NCBI RefSeq assembly: GCF_014191055.1
Contig: NZ_JACHWB010000001.1
Location: 337,781-401,780, forward strand
Reading direction: 5' to 3'
Length of the DNA: 64,000 nucleotides
Source of the DNA: Microvirga lupini
GTDB taxonomy: Bacteria > Pseudomonadota > Alphaproteobacteria > Rhizobiales > Beijerinckiaceae
In this document: in pieces, positions 50,136 through 59,223 of the stretch
Layout of the letters: the number at the start of each line of letters is the position of its first letter
Numbering within the stretch: position 1 is the stretch's first letter
Notes under the pieces: model-generated
The model's database searches: none
What the model saw: the letters and a program-made list of their open reading frames with translations, nothing else
What the model was told of the DNA's origin: nothing
Program-made: the position numbers and the translations under genes

Positions 50136-51485
50136 ATGAGAACGACCTTTGTTTCGACGCTGGCGCTCTGGAATTCTTCCAAGACGTCGCTCGACAAGCT
50201 GCAGACGGGCCTCGTGAAGGCGAACAAGGAACTCGTCAGCGGCCGTGAAGCGGATGTGGGCCTGAAGCTCGGGTACAAGACCGGTCAGACCCTGTCCTTA
50301 CGTCAGGATCGCGCTGAGATCGACGCTCTGGTCGACAGCAATGCCTCGATCTTGCTCCGGATGAAGTCGAGCACGACGGCTCTCGACCAGATCCGAACCA
50401 ATGGCGACAAGTTCATGGACACGCTCATTGCGACTCCCATGAACTCATCGAGTCTCACGACGATCATGTACCAGGCGAAAGCCAATCTTCAGAACATGAT
50501 GTCGTCGATGAACAGCAATGTGGGGGGGCAGTACATCTTCGGCGGCATTAACTCGCAGGAGAAGCCGTTCAACGACTACTCAGGTGGAACACCTTCCCTG
50601 CGCGCCGAAGTCAGCATTCCCGTATCGAGTCTGTCGACAGGCGATGTTATCAGCTTCAACGTTGGCGGCGCTACCGACCAGATCTTCACCGTTGCCGCAG
50701 AGGCGACCGTCGACGACCTTGTCGCGTCGATCAATGCAGCCGTCACGGCGACTACGCTCAGCGGCGTGGAGGCTTCCCGTGATCCGGTGACGGGCAACCT
50801 CGTGCTGAAGTCGACCGACCTGACGGGGAAGACAGACGTGACCGGATCCTTCACGGATGTGGACGGTATCGGAGTCCCCGTCGAGGGATCTGTCACGCGC
50901 AGCCCTCAAGCTGCTGTCGCCTCGGCGTTCAGGTCGACTTTCGGGTTTGGGGCGAATGATGCTGCGGTGGCGACGATCACGCCAGCCGACATGAAGGCCT
51001 TCCTGGATGGTGCTTTCGCGGCGCTTTTCGAAGGGGACAACTGGCAGGACTGGTCGAATGCATCGAGCCAGAACATTCAAAGCAGGATCTCCGCGACGGA
51101 GAAGGTGGAGGCATCCACGAACGCCAACGACCGGGGGATCCAGAAGATGGCTATGGCCTATACGATGATCTTCGACCTCGGTCTTGATCGTCTGGGTGAG
51201 ACAACCAGGGAAGCTCTGGTCCAGAAGGCGATCTCGACGTTCTCCGAAGCCACCACGGGCGTGACCGGCATGCAGTCGAAGCTCGGAGCCGTTCAGGAGA
51301 AGGTCGAGGAGGCAGACGATCGGATGAGCCTGCAGAAGGATATTCTCGACGAGAAGATCATCCACCTGGAAGCGGTCGACCCGGCCGAAGCGAAGATCAG
51401 GGTCGATCGGCTGATGACGCAGATCCAGACGTCCTACTCCCTGACAGCTCAACTCAAGAGCATGAGCCTAATCAACTATTTGTAA
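50136..51485 (+). CDS. flgL: Hook-filament junction protein FlgL
   Basis: This 449-residue protein is flagellin-like at its N-terminus (R-T-T-F-V-S-T-L-A-L-W-N and K-A-N-K-E-L-V-S-G-R near 25-40) and C-terminus (Q-T-S-Y-S-L-T-A-Q-L-K-S-M-S-L). Family length is variable in rhizobia. It caps the junction where flagellin polymerises. It starts two bases after the flgK stop. Confidence 0.94.
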   Translation: MRTTFVSTLALWNSSKTSLDKLQTGLVKANKELVSGREADVGLKLGYKTGQTLSLRQDRAEIDALVDSNASILLRMKSSTTALDQIRTNGDKFMDTLIATPMNSSSLTTIMYQAKANLQNMMSSMNSNVGGQYIFGGINSQEKPFNDYSGGTPSLRAEVSIPVSSLSTGDVISFNVGGATDQIFTVAAEATVDDLVASINAAVTATTLSGVEASRDPVTGNLVLKSTDLTGKTDVTGSFTDVDGIGVPVEGSVTRSPQAAVASAFRSTFGFGANDAAVATITPADMKAFLDGAFAALFEGDNWQDWSNASSQNIQSRISATEKVEASTNANDRGIQKMAMAYTMIFDLGLDRLGETTREALVQKAISTFSEATTGVTGMQSKLGAVQEKVEEADDRMSLQKDILDEKIIHLEAVDPAEAKIRVDRLMTQIQTSYSLTAQLKSMSLINYL

Positions 51486-51500
51486 TGGGTGGAGTGAAGT

Positions 51501-51848
51501 ATGTACCGTTTCTCCTACGCCGAAGTTATTGAGGACTCCTCCAGAGATTGCCGCGATCGCGAATACCAGCTTTTCGACCAGGCCATTACGAAGATGAAGG
51601 CGGCCAACGGCAAGCCGTCCCAGTCCATGGAAATGCTTGAGGCTATCGTCTTCGTCCAGCGCCTCTGGACCTTCCTGATCAAGGATATCGGTCACCCCGA
51701 CAACGGGCTCCCGGATAAATTGAAAGGGCAGCTCATCTCCATCGGCCTCTGGATCATGCGTGAATCCGATCGTGTGGTCAGAGGTGAGCACAACAATCTC
51801 GAAGCTCTGATCGATATCAATGCCATGATCCAGGAAGGCCTGAAATGA
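51501..51848 (+). CDS. flaF: Flagellar biosynthesis regulator FlaF
   Basis: This 115-residue protein begins M-Y-R-F-S-Y-A-E-V and has the alphaproteobacterial FlaF blocks D-R-E-Y-Q-L-F-D-Q-A and L-I-D-I-N-A-M-I-Q-E-G-L. FlaF acts with FlbT in flagellin secretion and expression, the role that FliS plays in enterics. Its end overlaps flbT by four bases. Confidence 0.94.
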   Translation: MYRFSYAEVIEDSSRDCRDREYQLFDQAITKMKAANGKPSQSMEMLEAIVFVQRLWTFLIKDIGHPDNGLPDKLKGQLISIGLWIMRESDRVVRGEHNNLEALIDINAMIQEGLK

Positions 51849-52261
51849 AAGCGAAGATGCGGTTTTCCCTCAAGGCGGGCGAGCGGATTTTCATCAACGG
51901 GGCGGTTCTGACGGTGAGCCAAAAGGTCACCTTGAGCCTTCTGAACGAGGCGCGCTTCCTCCTGGAGAGCCATGTGCTCCAAGTCACCGAAGCAACCACG
52001 CCGATGCGCCAGCTCTACTTCGTCGCGCAGTCCATCCTGATCAATCCTCAGGAAGCCGATAAGGTGATGGGCGCTTTCCGCACGCTATACGACTCCATTC
52101 TGATGATGTCGACCGATGAGCCCACGAAGGAGGCGCTTCGCAGAGCCGGTGATCTGGTCCAAGCGGACAGGATTTTTGAGGCCCTGAAACTCATCCGGAC
52201 CCTGTTCGAGCCGGACGCAACCTCCGTCGCCACATCTCCCGCAGTGGTCCAGGCCGCTTAA
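51845..52261 (+). CDS. flbT: Flagellin translation regulator FlbT
   Basis: This 138-residue protein has F-S-L-K-A-G-E-R-I-F-I-N-G-A near its start and L-Y-F-V-A-Q-S-I-L near 60. In Caulobacter, FlbT binds the 5-prime leader of flagellin mRNA and represses it until assembly is ready. The long, repeat-bearing flagellin leader at 60190-60483 is a plausible target. It is coupled to flaF. Confidence 0.95.
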   Translation: MKAKMRFSLKAGERIFINGAVLTVSQKVTLSLLNEARFLLESHVLQVTEATTPMRQLYFVAQSILINPQEADKVMGAFRTLYDSILMMSTDEPTKEALRRAGDLVQADRIFEALKLIRTLFEPDATSVATSPAVVQAA

Positions 52262-52276
52262 ACCCGGAGCCCTATC

Positions 52277-52672
52277 ATGAACGTGACCTCCGTATCGTCG
52301 CCGACCGCAAGCCGGTTGAGCGCGACCAGCCAATCGACCGCCACGGCGACCTACGACAACTTCCTGAAGCTCCTGATGGCCCAGATGAAGAATCAGGACC
52401 CGACGGAGCCCATGAAGTCCACCGAGTACATGGCTCAGCTCGCAACCTTCTCCCAGGTGGAGCAGACGGTGCAGAGCAACGCCAAGCTTGATGCCTTGCT
52501 GGCATCGTCGGCCCTGTCCCAGGCTGACGGTGTGATCGGTCGTACGGTCACAACTGCAGACGGCAAGATTTCCGGGCAGGTGAGCTCGGTGGTCATCACC
52601 AACGAGGGAGCCGTGGCGAGGCTGACGAGCGGCGACAACGTCCTGCTCGGCCCGGGCATCGTGGTGAGCTGA
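52277..52672 (+). CDS. flgD: Hook cap protein FlgD
   Basis: This 131-residue protein has the conserved FlgD N-terminal part with Y-D-N-F-L-K-L-L-M-A-Q-M-K-N-Q-D-P-T near 24 and Q-F/S-x-V-E-Q-T-V near 55. The C-terminal domain is very short, as in rhizobia. FlgD caps the growing hook. It lies two bases before fliQ. Confidence 0.95.
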   Translation: MNVTSVSSPTASRLSATSQSTATATYDNFLKLLMAQMKNQDPTEPMKSTEYMAQLATFSQVEQTVQSNAKLDALLASSALSQADGVIGRTVTTADGKISGQVSSVVITNEGAVARLTSGDNVLLGPGIVVS

Positions 52673-52673
52673 C

Positions 52674-52940
52674 ATGAACGAAGTCGACGCCCTGGAACTG
52701 GTCCGCGCTGCGATTTGGACCGTCATCATCGGAGCAGGGCCGGCCGTGGGCGCCGCCATGGTCATCGGTATTGTCATCGCGCTGATTCAGGCGCTGACAC
52801 AGATCCAGGAGGTCACTCTCACGTTCATCCCGAAGATTATTGCAATTCTTGTTGTCGCTCTGGTGACGGGCTCGTTCGTCGGATCCCAGATCTTTGCGTT
52901 CACGGAACTCGTCTACGGCCGAATTGTAACAGGGTTCTAG
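52674..52940 (+). CDS. fliQ: Flagellar export protein FliQ
   Basis: This 88-residue protein has two membrane helices and the family sequence G-A-A-M-V-I-G-I-V-I-A-L-I-Q-A-L-T-Q-I-Q-E near 28. It forms the export gate with FliP and FliR. It closes the flgE operon; flhA begins 127 bp later behind its own promoter motif. Confidence 0.96.
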   Translation: MNEVDALELVRAAIWTVIIGAGPAVGAAMVIGIVIALIQALTQIQEVTLTFIPKIIAILVVALVTGSFVGSQIFAFTELVYGRIVTGF

Positions 52941-53003
52941 CGGCAGCCGGAGCCCTCTTCAGGGAGCGATGGCGATACGCTCCCGACTCTCGAGAGCTTG
53001 CGA

Positions 53004-53016
53004 CCTCCGCGCAAGC
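53004..53016 (+). promoter_or_regulatory. 13-bp flagellar promoter motif before flhA
   Basis: CCTCCGCGCAAGC ends 51 bp before the flhA ATG, with CTTGCG 5 bp upstream completing an inverted repeat. The following TCGTGGTG is the same as before flgE. The 52941-53067 spacer holds nothing else. Confidence 0.6.
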
Positions 53017-53067
53017 TTCGTGGTGCATCTGTCAGGTTCAACGTTCAATCGGTGAGCTGACAGGCAC

Positions 53068-55143
53068 ATGGAAGCAGTTCAAACTACAGCGCTGGGCCGC
53101 AGCAGGGACTTGGCTTTCGCCAGCGGCGTGGTGGCCATTCTGGCCATTCTCTTTCTGCCGATTCCCCCCCTGCTGATCGACATGGGTCTCGCCCTCTCGG
53201 TCGCTATGTCCGTCCTGATCCTGATGGTAGCCCTCTGGATTCAGAAGCCACTCGAGTTCTCGGCTTTTCCGACCGTTCTTCTTATTGCAACTTTGTTGCG
53301 GCTTGCTCTCAGTATCGCATCAACCCGTCTGATCCTCTCTGATGGGCACAAAGGCGTCGATGCGGCCGGACATGTGATCAGCGGTTTCTCCCAGTTCGTG
53401 ATGAGCGGTGACTTCGTCATCGGTATCGTGGTCTTCATCATTCTCATCACCGTCAACTTCCTGGTCATCACCAAGGGCGCCACCCGTATCGCGGAGGTCG
53501 GTGCCCGATTCACCCTTGATGCCATCCCCGGCAAGCAGATGGCGATCGACGCGGATCTCTCTGCGGGCCTGGTCGACGAGAAAGAGGCCCAGAGGCGGCG
53601 CCGGGAGCTCGAGGAGGAAAGCGCCTTCTTCGGCTCCATGGACGGTGCCTCCAAGTTCGTCCGCGGCGAGGCCATCGCGAGCCTGATCACGATCGCGGTC
53701 AACATCTTCGGCGGTATCATCATCGGCGTGACACGCCATGGCATGCCTTTGTCGAAAGCAGCCGACGTGTTCACGCAGCTTTCCGTGGGCGACGGCCTCG
53801 TCAGCCAGATCCCGGCCCTGGTCGTCTCTCTGGCCGCAGGCCTTCTCGTCTCGAAAGGCGGTACGCGAGGGCAGGCACAGCAGGCAGTTCTCGATCAGCT
53901 GGGAGCTTATCCGCGTGCCCTGATGGTCGCCTCCGGGCTGATGTTCGTGTTCGCCATCATGCCCGGTCTTCCGATGATTCCCTTCCTTCTGCTGGGCGGC
54001 TGCATGGGCTTCATCGCCTATGCAATTCCGAAGCAGCGGGCCGATCAGGAAGCGAAGGCCAAGAGCAAGCTGGCTGAGGAGCAGCAGAAGAACTTGCTGG
54101 AATCGCGGGATTCAGTGAAAGAGTCCCTGAAGCTTGCGGAGATCGAAGTGTGTCTCGGCAAGCATCTCGCATCCTATCTTGCAAGTTCGCATGGGGATCT
54201 GGCGCATCGCGTCAGCAAGATGCGCAAGAAATTTGCCCAGGATTACGGTTTCGTTCTTCCGGACGTGAAGCTCTCCGACAGTCTGATGATCCCGCCGAAG
54301 AGCTACCAGATCAAAATTCATGGAACGGTGGTGGCGACGCAGGAGATCCGGCCCGGTGACCTTCTCGTCGTGCTTGGCGACGGCCCGATGCCAGACGTGC
54401 CCGGCGACGAGGTGCGCGAGCCTGCCTTCGGCATGAAGGCGCTGTGGATCTCCGACGTTTATATGAACGAGATCAAGCGGCAGGGCTTCACGACGGTCGA
54501 TGGGGCGTCGGTCCTGCTCACGCACCTGAGCGAAGTGATTCGCAACAACCTTCCGCAGCTTCTCTCCTACAAGGACGTCCGCAATCTCCTGGACGGCCTG
54601 GACACCGAGTACAAGCGGCTGCTTGACGATATCTGCCCCTCGCAGATCTCCTATTCGGGCCTCCAGGCCGTGTTGAAGCTTCTGCTGGCCGAGCGGGTCT
54701 CGATCCGCAACTTGAGCCTCATCCTTGAGGCAATCGCCGAGATCGCTCCTCATGCGCGTCGGGCCGAGCAACTGGTGGAGCATGTTCGGGTGCGCATCGC
54801 TCAGCAGATCTGCGGCGATCTGGCCGAAGGAGGTGCCCTCAACGTGCTGCGCTTGGGTAACAAGTGGGATATTGCCTTCCATCAGAGCCTCAAACGCGAT
54901 GCCAAGGGCGACGTGGTCGAGTTCGATATCGATCCACGCCTCGTCGAGCAGTTCGGCGCGGAAGCCTCTGATGCGATCAAGACTCGAATGGGGCAGGTTC
55001 AGAGCTTCGCCATCGTGACGGCGCCGGACGCGCGCCCTTATGTACGGATGATCATCGAGCGCATGTTCTCTTCGCTCCCCGTCCTGTCTCATCTGGAAAT
55101 CGCCCGCGGTGTGGAGGTCAATTCCCTTGGGACGATCTCGTGA
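53068..55143 (+). CDS. flhA: Flagellar export gate protein FlhA
   Basis: This 691-residue protein has eight membrane helices (about 20-320) with the FHIPEP-type loop ([16 protein letters not shown] near 145) and a large cytoplasmic ring domain. It is the main export-gate ring subunit that receives chaperone-cargo. Length is standard. Its stop overlaps the fliR GTG. Confidence 0.98.
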   Translation: MEAVQTTALGRSRDLAFASGVVAILAILFLPIPPLLIDMGLALSVAMSVLILMVALWIQKPLEFSAFPTVLLIATLLRLALSIASTRLILSDGHKGVDAAGHVISGFSQFVMSGDFVIGIVVFIILITVNFLVITKGATRIAEVGARFTLDAIPGKQMAIDADLSAGLVDEKEAQRRRRELEEESAFFGSMDGASKFVRGEAIASLITIAVNIFGGIIIGVTRHGMPLSKAADVFTQLSVGDGLVSQIPALVVSLAAGLLVSKGGTRGQAQQAVLDQLGAYPRALMVASGLMFVFAIMPGLPMIPFLLLGGCMGFIAYAIPKQRADQEAKAKSKLAEEQQKNLLESRDSVKESLKLAEIEVCLGKHLASYLASSHGDLAHRVSKMRKKFAQDYGFVLPDVKLSDSLMIPPKSYQIKIHGTVVATQEIRPGDLLVVLGDGPMPDVPGDEVREPAFGMKALWISDVYMNEIKRQGFTTVDGASVLLTHLSEVIRNNLPQLLSYKDVRNLLDGLDTEYKRLLDDICPSQISYSGLQAVLKLLLAERVSIRNLSLILEAIAEIAPHARRAEQLVEHVRVRIAQQICGDLAEGGALNVLRLGNKWDIAFHQSLKRDAKGDVVEFDIDPRLVEQFGAEASDAIKTRMGQVQSFAIVTAPDARPYVRMIIERMFSSLPVLSHLEIARGVEVNSLGTIS

Positions 55144-55895
55144 CTCAAGCGACTTCCGAGATCCTGCTCGGGATCTTCCTGATCTTCTGCCGGGTCGGCG
55201 GCTGCCTGCTCATCGCCCCCGGTTTCTCGAGTTCTCGGATTCCGCTTCATGTTCGCCTGTTCATTGCCTTGACGACGAGCCTCGCCCTGGCTCCAGTTCT
55301 GCTGACGAAGCTTCGCGGTGATGTGTCGGGGCTCGCGCCCGCCACGATGCTCGCCGCAATCGGGGCAGAGCTGCTGACCGGGCTCCTGATCGGACTGCTG
55401 GGGCGGGTCTACTTCCTGGCCCTGCAGACGATGCTGAGCGCCGTTGCCATGGCATTGAGCCTGGGCGGCATGCCCGGAACACCCATTGATGAAGCCGAGC
55501 CTCTCCCGCCGATCAGCTCCTTCATCATGATGACCGCAACGGCGGTTCTGTTCTTCTCCGACCTACACTGGGAGCTCTACCGCGGCATCGTGGAATCCTA
55601 TACGCGCCTGCCGATCGGTGAGGGCTTCGGTGCGCGCCTGTCCTTGACGCAACTGGTGGACCAGATCGCCGACGCCTTCGTTCTGGCCCTCAGGATCAGC
55701 AGTCCGTTCATCGTCTATTCCGTAATCGTCAACCTGGCGGTCGGTCTGACCAACAAGCTGACACCGCAGATCCCGGTCTACTTCCTGGCAACGCCCTTCA
55801 TTATGCTCGGCGGTCTGTTCATCATCTACTTCGCCGCGCAGGATTATGTCCTCCTTTTCATGGATGCGTTCTCCGCCTGGCTCCGGAGCGGATAG
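55140..55895 (+). CDS. fliR: Flagellar export protein FliR
   Basis: This 251-residue protein has six predicted membrane helices and the end [17 protein letters not shown] style block (here [12 protein letters not shown] near 205). It completes the FliPQR gate. It starts at GTG 55140, overlapping the flhA stop, and fliJ begins five bases after it. Confidence 0.95.
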   Translation: MTQATSEILLGIFLIFCRVGGCLLIAPGFSSSRIPLHVRLFIALTTSLALAPVLLTKLRGDVSGLAPATMLAAIGAELLTGLLIGLLGRVYFLALQTMLSAVAMALSLGGMPGTPIDEAEPLPPISSFIMMTATAVLFFSDLHWELYRGIVESYTRLPIGEGFGARLSLTQLVDQIADAFVLALRISSPFIVYSVIVNLAVGLTNKLTPQIPVYFLATPFIMLGGLFIIYFAAQDYVLLFMDAFSAWLRSG

Positions 55896-55900
55896 GCGAC

Positions 55901-56299
55901 ATGAAGCAGCGAATCCGTAAGATCGACCGCATTCTGAAGGTTCAAGAGCGCCTTAAGCAGGAGGCCGAACTGAAGGTCTCGCTTCTCGAAAGGGAAGCTG
56001 TAGAGCTGAGGACGGCTCAAGAAGCGATCATTCACTCCATGAACGATCACGAAACCCTCCACGGCTTGTTCGTGGATGTGGCCGCCAAGCGGCTGCAGGC
56101 TCTTTCGGCGCAGGAGGGGCATGTCGAGAAGGCGAAGGTGGCGCAGAAGGCCGTTGCCCTCGACAAAGCCATGCAGGCAAAGCGGACCGAGAAGATGCTG
56201 ACGAACCTGAAAGGTCAGGACCGGCGTGAGACGGAAAAGAAGGATCTCGCGGCGATCCTTGAGACTCTTGCGAAGGGCAGCCGCGCAAGCTTCCCGTAA
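55901..56299 (+). CDS. fliJ: FliJ-like flagellar export chaperone
   Basis: This 132-residue protein is entirely helical and highly charged, with a coiled coil over most of its length and no signal peptide. This matches FliJ, which binds FliI and FlhA and helps escort subunits. FliJ sequences diverge strongly, so the call depends on shape and position after fliR. A FlgN-type chaperone is a possible alternative. Confidence 0.65.
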   Translation: MKQRIRKIDRILKVQERLKQEAELKVSLLEREAVELRTAQEAIIHSMNDHETLHGLFVDVAAKRLQALSAQEGHVEKAKVAQKAVALDKAMQAKRTEKMLTNLKGQDRRETEKKDLAAILETLAKGSRASFP

Positions 56300-56346
56300 G
56301 CTAGATGATGTAGAGATTACCAAACGCAAGAACCGAGAGTGACGCG

Positions 56347-56847
56347 ATGGCGATCAGCCCGCCCTCAGACATTATCAGCGACGTTGCAAGAGCGGCCGAC
56401 CCGACGCGCCTTCAGGCCGCCTCACGCAAGCTCATGGAAGGCGCGCCGCCCGCGGAGGGCGCCAGCTTCGCCGACGCCGTGAAGGAATTGGCGGACAAGC
56501 CCGTCATGATGCCTGGCGCCGACATTTACTCCCTCCGCAACTCGTTGCGCAACGATGCCGAGACTGCGAACGCCGAGAAGGTGCGCAAAGCCCATCAGGA
56601 GTTCGAAGCCTATATCCTGCAGACCTTCGTCGAGTCGATGCTGCCCAAGGATGCCGAGAATACCTATGGCAAGGGCAATGCAGGCTCGATCTGGAAATCC
56701 ATGCTGGCAGAGCAGATCGGCGGGCAGCTGTCGAAAGCCGGAGGCATCGGGATCGCCGAGAGGCTTCTCAACGCCCGCAAGCACGGCCCTTCGGCCATAC
56801 CTCCGGGATCAGAGCAGTCAATGAACACCCTGCTCGGCAAGGTATGA
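56347..56847 (+). CDS. flgJ: Rod-binding protein FlgJ (without muramidase domain)
   Basis: This 166-residue protein holds the rod-binding domain of FlgJ (Q-E-F-E-A-Y-I-L-Q-T-F-V-E-S-M-L-P near 85 and A-E-Q-I-G-G-Q-L-S-K-A-G-G-I-G near 125). Enteric FlgJ is fused to a peptidoglycan hydrolase; here that part is absent and is probably supplied by the transglycosylase at 38317. It aids rod assembly. Confidence 0.88.
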   Translation: MAISPPSDIISDVARAADPTRLQAASRKLMEGAPPAEGASFADAVKELADKPVMMPGADIYSLRNSLRNDAETANAEKVRKAHQEFEAYILQTFVESMLPKDAENTYGKGNAGSIWKSMLAEQIGGQLSKAGGIGIAERLLNARKHGPSAIPPGSEQSMNTLLGKV

Positions 56848-56881
56848 CGCCAGCTGCGAGAGACCATTCGAACAAAGGAAC

Positions 56882-57232
56882 ATGCCCATGCTGATGAAAT
56901 CGCTGGACCGCCTTGAAGAAACGCTCGACATGGAGACCGCGGCGCTCATGGCGCGGGACCTCTCCAACCTGGACGAGTTCAACCGTCGCAAGAGCCAGTG
57001 CCTTCTCGAGATCAGCCGGATCGTGCGGACGGCCGAGATCAGCGCGCTGGATCCTAAGGCGACCAAGCGCCTTCAAAACTTGCAGGGTAAGATCGAGCAG
57101 AACCAGGATATCCTCCGGCGCCACATGCATGCCGTTCAGGAGGTCGCGAGCATCATCTCGAACGCGATTCAGAAGGCTGAGTCCGACAGCACCTATTCGG
57201 CTCATGTCGCCAAGGCAGGTTACGGCGCATGA
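56882..57232 (+). CDS. FlgN-like flagellar chaperone candidate
   Basis: This 116-residue, all-helical, charged protein has the size and helical pattern of FlgN, the chaperone for FlgK and FlgL (L-I-x-x-E-T-A-A-L-x-x-x-D-L type helix near 12-30, here E-E-T-L-D-M-E-T-A-A-L). It follows flgJ, where many rhizobia encode flgN. Primary conservation is weak. It overlaps the next gene by four bases. Confidence 0.55.
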   Translation: MPMLMKSLDRLEETLDMETAALMARDLSNLDEFNRRKSQCLLEISRIVRTAEISALDPKATKRLQNLQGKIEQNQDILRRHMHAVQEVASIISNAIQKAESDSTYSAHVAKAGYGA

Positions 57233-57678
57233 TCAAGAACGTCATGGCAGGCTTCTGGGTCTGCGCCGTCACGCTGGCTTCGTGCTATGCGGCGGTGACG
57301 TGGACCGTGGGAAAGGCGCCTGTCGAGGACAAAGGAAGTTATGAAGGCCTGCAGTACAAGAAGCTGCCGGCCATGAACATTCCGGTCATTGCTGAAGGGG
57401 CGGTTCAGGGATACGTGATCGCCAATCTGGTCTTCACGGCCGACGCCAAGACGTTGCGGGAGATTTCGATTCCTCCCGAAGCCTTCATCCAGGACGAGGT
57501 TTTCCGGCATGTCTACGCTGACGAGACCCTCGATTTCAGGAAGCTCTCCCGATACAACGTGAATGGGATGATCAGCAACGTTCGAGACAAGATCAACAAG
57601 CGTCTGGGAGCCGAGATCGTCAAGGAAATCCTGGTCGAGAACTTCAACTTCGTCGACAAGACCGCCATTCGTTCCTAA
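57229..57678 (+). CDS. Unknown membrane-anchored flagellar-operon protein
   Basis: This 149-residue protein has one N-terminal membrane helix (about 5-26) and a periplasmic part that ends I-V-K-E-I-L-V-E-N-F-N-F-V. The general layout is like FliL (one helix, compact periplasmic domain, hydrophobic C-terminal strand), but no signature can be asserted. Its start overlaps the FlgN-like gene and it precedes cheY, so it is part of the flhA-cheR operon. Confidence 0.7.
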   Translation: MIKNVMAGFWVCAVTLASCYAAVTWTVGKAPVEDKGSYEGLQYKKLPAMNIPVIAEGAVQGYVIANLVFTADAKTLREISIPPEAFIQDEVFRHVYADETLDFRKLSRYNVNGMISNVRDKINKRLGAEIVKEILVENFNFVDKTAIRS

Positions 57679-57719
57679 CCGGCATAAGCCGGACTGCTCA
57701 GGAACAGGAAATATTGCAC

Positions 57720-58103
57720 ATGAATTATTGCTTGATCATCGATGACTCACGCGTCATCCGGAAAGTGTCCCGTGAAATTGCCGAAAGCCTCGCCTTTCGG
57801 GTCGCAGAGGCGGAGAACGGTGAGGTGGGTCTCCAGGCGTGCAAGGCGGAGATGCCGGACGTGATCCTCCTGGACTGGAACATGCCCGTCATGGACGGGT
57901 ACACCTTCCTCAAGCGTCTGCGCGCAACGCCGGAAGGGCAGGCTCCGAAGGTCGTGTTCTGCACGACGGAGAACGATATCGATCGCATCACGCGCGCCTT
58001 GGATGCCGGAGCGAACGAGTACATCATGAAGCCGTTCGACAAGGATATCCTTGCAGCCAAGTTCCTGGAACTCGGCGTCCTCCCTGCCACCCACTCCGTG
58101 TGA
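57720..58103 (+). CDS. cheY: Second CheY-type response regulator
   Basis: From ATG 57720 (AGGAA site upstream; a TTG two codons earlier is possible) this is a 127-residue receiver with D-D in I-I-D-D-S, the phospho-acceptor in V-I-L-L-D-W-N-M-P-V, and a Lys in I-M-K-P-F. It is a separate lineage from the CheY at 18096 and lies just before cheB and cheR. It may be a motor regulator or a phosphate sink, as the second CheY is in Sinorhizobium. Confidence 0.93.
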   Translation: MNYCLIIDDSRVIRKVSREIAESLAFRVAEAENGEVGLQACKAEMPDVILLDWNMPVMDGYTFLKRLRATPEGQAPKVVFCTTENDIDRITRALDAGANEYIMKPFDKDILAAKFLELGVLPATHSV

Positions 58104-58107
58104 TACC

Positions 58108-59223
58108 ATGTCGGTTGCTCCTGTCGTTCAGTCCGGTCCCGCTCAGAGCAGGCCGACGCGTGTCATGATTGTCGACGACAGCGCCGTCATCCGTGGGATG
58201 ATCGCGCGCTGGCTCACCGAGGCCGGAGGCTTCGAGATCGTCGCCACGGCCTCGAACGGGCGCATGGCGGTCGATTCCGCCGAGCGCTCCAAGCCTGAAA
58301 TCATCCTCCTCGACATCGAGATGCCTGAGGTCGATGGTCTTGCGGCACTTCCAATGATCCTCAAGGCTCATCCGGCGAGCAAAGTCATCGTCATCTCGAC
58401 CCTGACACAAAGGAATGCGGAAATTTCGCTGAAGTGCCTCTCCCTGGGAGCGGTCGATTACCTGGCAAAGCCGGAGAGCGCGCGGGCGGCGGGAGCCGCC
58501 GCCGACTTCCGGCGCGATCTCATCGAGAAGCTGCGCGCCCTCGGCGAGACCAAGAGCCGCCAGGCAAGAGTGTTGGCGCCGGTCATCCCTGTCGCTTCGA
58601 CATCGTTCGCTCCGCCTGCCGCAAGGCCTGGCACGGTGAGACCGCAATGCCTGCTGATCGGATCCTCCACCGGCGGCCCTCGCGCGGTTGAACGGGTTCT
58701 GCTCGATCTCAAGCCAGCCCTCTCGACCATCCCGGTCCTGATCGTGCAGCACATGCCCGCGATGTTCACGGCCGTTTTCGCCGAGCACCTGCAGGCGCTT
58801 CTTTCCGTTCCGGCCCGCGAGGCGAGGGACGGGGATGCCGTCGCTCCAGGAACCATCCTGGTTGCTCCCGGCGGGCGGCACATGGGCGTGGTGTCGTCCG
58901 GTGGCAAGGCCGTCATCCGGTTGAATGACGGACCGCCCGAGAATTTCTGCCGTCCCGCCGTTGACGTGCTCTTCCGGGAGGCGGCTGGCGTGTTCGGCGC
59001 CTCTGCCATCGCGGCCGTACTCACGGGAATGGGGTCGGATGGAACGCACGGAGCGCGCCACCTCACGAAGGCCGGCGCCACGATCATCGCGCAGGACGAA
59101 GCCACAAGCATCGTCTGGGGCATGCCGGGAAGCATCGTGAAGGCCGGTTTGGCCCACGAGATCCTCCCCTTGGAATCCATCGGCCGCTCTCTGAAGGGCC
59201 ACATCACCGGATCTTCGAAATGA
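58108..59223 (+). CDS. cheB: Chemoreceptor methylesterase CheB
   Basis: From ATG 58108 this is a 371-residue protein: a receiver domain (I-V-D-D-S-A-V-I and I-I-L-L-D-I-E-M-P-E) and a C-terminal esterase with the catalytic Ser in L-I-G-S-S-T-G-G-P, His in V-Q-H-M-P, and Asp in M-G-S-D-G. It removes methyl groups from receptors when phosphorylated by CheA. An earlier in-frame start (58051) lies in the cheY gene and is unlikely. It overlaps cheR by four bases. Confidence 0.96.
   Translation: MSVAPVVQSGPAQSRPTRVMIVDDSAVIRGMIARWLTEAGGFEIVATASNGRMAVDSAERSKPEIILLDIEMPEVDGLAALPMILKAHPASKVIVISTLTQRNAEISLKCLSLGAVDYLAKPESARAAGAAADFRRDLIEKLRALGETKSRQARVLAPVIPVASTSFAPPAARPGTVRPQCLLIGSSTGGPRAVERVLLDLKPALSTIPVLIVQHMPAMFTAVFAEHLQALLSVPAREARDGDAVAPGTILVAPGGRHMGVVSSGGKAVIRLNDGPPENFCRPAVDVLFREAAGVFGASAIAAVLTGMGSDGTHGARHLTKAGATIIAQDEATSIVWGMPGSIVKAGLAHEILPLESIGRSLKGHITGSSK

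Noticed and set aside
54112..55092. 326-codon minus-strand frame over flhA
   Set aside because: Antisense to a conserved essential export gene; no independent evidence.
58024..59202. 392-codon minus-strand frame over cheB
   Set aside because: Antisense shadow of cheB with no recognisable domain.
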